6,592 bases of DNA, from assembly GCA_049509915.1 (NCBI GenBank), contig JBEKZL010000346.1, positions 1 through 6,592 of the forward strand, in the 5' to 3' direction. Below the pieces are notes generated by a model. The model saw nothing but the letters and a program-made list of their open reading frames with translations, made no database searches and was not told the DNA's origin. Origin of the DNA: JBEKYD01 sp049509915 (GTDB lineage Bacteria; Acidobacteriota; Terriglobia; Bryobacterales; Bryobacteraceae). Of the stretch, positions 5,396 to 6,592 are shown one piece after another (position 1 is the first letter of the stretch; every line of letters begins with the position of its first letter). Made by a program: the position numbers and the translations under genes.

Positions 5396-6331
5396 CTACA
5401 ACTTGGGCGCGTAATAGCCCGTACGGGCACGAACGATGAGGTCTTTGCGGCCCTTCACGCGAAGCTGGATGGGGTGCCAGAGGCCATCGGTCACAAGCGG
5501 CTCGGGCCGGTACAGAATGTTGTACTGGTGGCGCAGCTCGTTGGATATATTCTCGAACGACTGAGCCATGTCCTCCACCTTGAACGGGAAGAAGGCGCGG
5601 CCACCGGTCTCGGCGGCGAAGTACTTTAGAATCTTATCGCCGTCGGTTTCCGCACCGCTCGAATTGGTGGAAATGGGGTAGAGCACTACATCGGCTTTTT
5701 GCGCCATCTCGAGTGCCTGGTCGCGAGTGTAGTAGCTCTCGTTATCGTCGCCATCGCTGACGATCACGATGGCGCGGCGAAACTTGGTTCTAGGCTGGTC
5801 GAGAGACAATTTATCGCGGCAGGCGAAATAAATGGCGTCGTATAGCGCCGTGCCTCCGCCGGGGTGCAGGCCGCGGATACCGGCTTCCAGCTTGCCCAGT
5901 TCGTCGCCCAGATCGGCAACGAGCTCCGGCCGCTCGTCAAAACGCACCAGCAGGGCTTTGTCCACACTGGTGCGCATGGTGCTCTTGAGGAATTCGATGG
6001 CGGCGTCCTGCTCGAAGCGGAAGCGGTCCCGAATACTGTTGCTGGTATCGATGAGGATTCCCAGGCGAAGCGGCAGGTCGCTCTCGGCGGTGAATTCCTG
6101 AATCACCTGACGCTGGCGATTCTCGGTGATCTCGAAATCGTCCTTGGTCAGATCGGTGACGAAGCGGCCGCGCTTATCCTGCACGGTGAACAGCAGGCTG
6201 ACGCGCGTCACGTCGACCAGAATGCGGGTAGGCTCGTCGGACTCGGGGGCCGGCTTCTGGGGGGGCTGTTGTTGCGCGAACAAACCGGCCGCCAGCGCGC
6301 ACCCGGCGCTCCAGCTTACCCAACGTCTCAT
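5396..6331 (-). CDS. Secreted VWFA-related protein, acidobacterial family
   Basis: A 311-residue protein with an N-terminal signal sequence (positive MRRW, hydrophobic core to about residue 18, likely cut after LFA at 19) and a Pro/Gln-rich linker. A conserved beta-rich segment, VTRVSLLFTVQDKRGRFVTDLTKDDFEITENRQRQVI (about 41-77), leads to a von Willebrand factor A domain (about 88-280). The metal-ion-dependent adhesion site is complete: DTSNS (Asp95, Ser97, Ser99), Thr161 in GGGTALYD, and Asp193 in VSDGDDNES. This arrangement matches the acidobacterial VWFA-related family. Such domains bind protein ligands through a divalent metal outside the cytoplasm; the partner here is unknown. A Cys at 11 sits in SAGC, but too near the N-terminus and without the usual Leu to be a convincing lipobox. 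No Shine-Dalgarno precedes the ATG. Confidence 0.93.
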   Translation of the reverse strand: MRRWVSWSAGCALAAGLFAQQQPPQKPAPESDEPTRILVDVTRVSLLFTVQDKRGRFVTDLTKDDFEITENRQRQVIQEFTAESDLPLRLGILIDTSNSIRDRFRFEQDAAIEFLKSTMRTSVDKALLVRFDERPELVADLGDELGKLEAGIRGLHPGGGTALYDAIYFACRDKLSLDQPRTKFRRAIVIVSDGDDNESYYTRDQALEMAQKADVVLYPISTNSSGAETDGDKILKYFAAETGGRAFFPFKVEDMAQSFENISNELRHQYNILYRPEPLVTDGLWHPIQLRVKGRKDLIVRARTGYYAPKL

Positions 6332-6339
6332 ACGTAGCG

Positions 6340-6368
6340 ATTATAGCGTGCGGCGCCCCTGGCGCCAG
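6340..6368 (-). promoter_or_regulatory. Promoter of the VWFA gene, probably leaderless
   Basis: On the minus strand a perfect TATAAT occupies 6345-6340, with a poor -35-like CTGGCG at 6368-6363 (17-base spacing, three of six matches). Only 8 bases, CGCTACGT, separate the TATAAT from the ATG at 6331, so transcription should start at or next to the start codon. That leaves no room for a ribosome-binding site and suggests a leaderless message. Confidence 0.5.
6352..6366 (-). terminator. GC hairpin just after the rluA-like stop
   Basis: Two copies of the self-complementary hexamer GGCGCC (6352-6357 and 6361-6366) flank 3 bases and can form a 6-bp stem. The stem begins 4 bases after the minus-strand stop at 6373-6371. 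No T-run follows, so termination would be inefficient or would need other factors. The hairpin falls between the -35 and -10 regions proposed for the VWFA gene. Confidence 0.3.
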
Positions 6369-6370
6369 AT

Positions 6371-6592
6371 TTAGGTCGCCGGCCCTAAGCTCTCCATCCA
6401 CTGTTCGAGCTCGGACGGCAAAGGGGAGACCAGGGTGATTTCGCTCCCGTCGGAGGGGAGGGCGAAGCGAATGCGGTGGGCATGCAGGAAATGGCGGCCC
6501 AGGGCTGGACTTCCCTCGACCTGGGCGGGGGCGCCGTAGAGCGTGTCTCCGGCGACGGGATGGCCGATACTGGCCAAGTGCACGCGGATCTG
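6371..6592 (-). CDS. RluA-family pseudouridine synthase, C-terminal part (partial)
   Basis: The last 73 residues of an RNA pseudouridine synthase; the gene's start and its catalytic Asp lie beyond the right edge. The visible part opens with QIRVHLASIGHPVAGDTLYG, the conserved C-terminal block of RluA/RluC/RluD-type enzymes (canonical form HQIRVHL..IGHPI.GD..YG). HFLHAHRIRFALP and a short tail ending LEQWMESLGPAT follow, also as usual for this family. These enzymes isomerise specific uridines in rRNA or tRNA in the cytoplasm. An internal GTG near 6583 could be read as a start, but the frame is open to the edge and the homology continues through it. The RluA/RluC/RluD subtype cannot be decided from this fragment. 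It lies 39 bases upstream of the VWFA gene on the same strand. Confidence 0.92.
   Translation of the reverse strand, partial: QIRVHLASIGHPVAGDTLYGAPAQVEGSPALGRHFLHAHRIRFALPSDGSEITLVSPLPSELEQWMESLGPAT

Noticed and set aside
1..6592. CRISPR arrays, tRNA or rRNA genes, transposases, integrases or attachment sites
   Set aside because: Looked for on both strands; no regularly spaced repeats, no tRNA-like cloverleaf and no mobile-element protein motif was seen.

Overview
The window looks like chromosomal DNA from a GC-rich member of the Acidobacteriota, most likely of the Solibacter/Bryobacter type. The placement rests on three protein types characteristic of that phylum: a small acidobacterial-type PadR regulator, a duplicated 'orphan' MacB/FtsX-like permease (ADOP family), and a secreted VWFA-related protein of the acidobacterial family. 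The genus is inferred from family distribution, not from a marker gene.

Layout. Positions 1-169 are non-coding as far as can be supported; they hold an imperfect 35-bp direct repeat and a plausible promoter. metX (170-1276, +) and metW (1273-1914, +) overlap by ATGA and form a methionine-biosynthesis operon: MetX acylates homoserine, and MetW is the methyltransferase-fold partner usually found beside it. After a GC-rich hairpin, a perfect 12-bp inverted repeat (1960-1996) precedes padR (2012-2356, +). padR overlaps, again by ATGA, an 879-residue permease (2353-4992, +) that has no ATPase gene beside it. This pair reads as a self-regulated export or efflux-like unit.

An AT-richer spacer (4993-5124) contains a sigma-28-like promoter and inverted and direct TTGAATT repeats. 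It leads into an 88-residue gene (5125-5391, +) whose two ends resemble the two terminal helices of flagellar rod/hook proteins, with almost nothing between them. Four bases later, on the opposite strand, ends a secreted VWFA-domain protein (6331 to 5396, -) that has a perfect TATAAT box 8 bases before its ATG. The right edge holds the C-terminal part of an RluA-family pseudouridine synthase (6592 to 6371, -, runs off the window).

Most of the window is ordinary housekeeping or lineage-typical content. The best leads are the minimal flagellar-rod-like protein with its matching sigma-28-like promoter, the strong PadR operator candidate, and the apparently leaderless or very short-leader promoters of the VWFA gene and metX.
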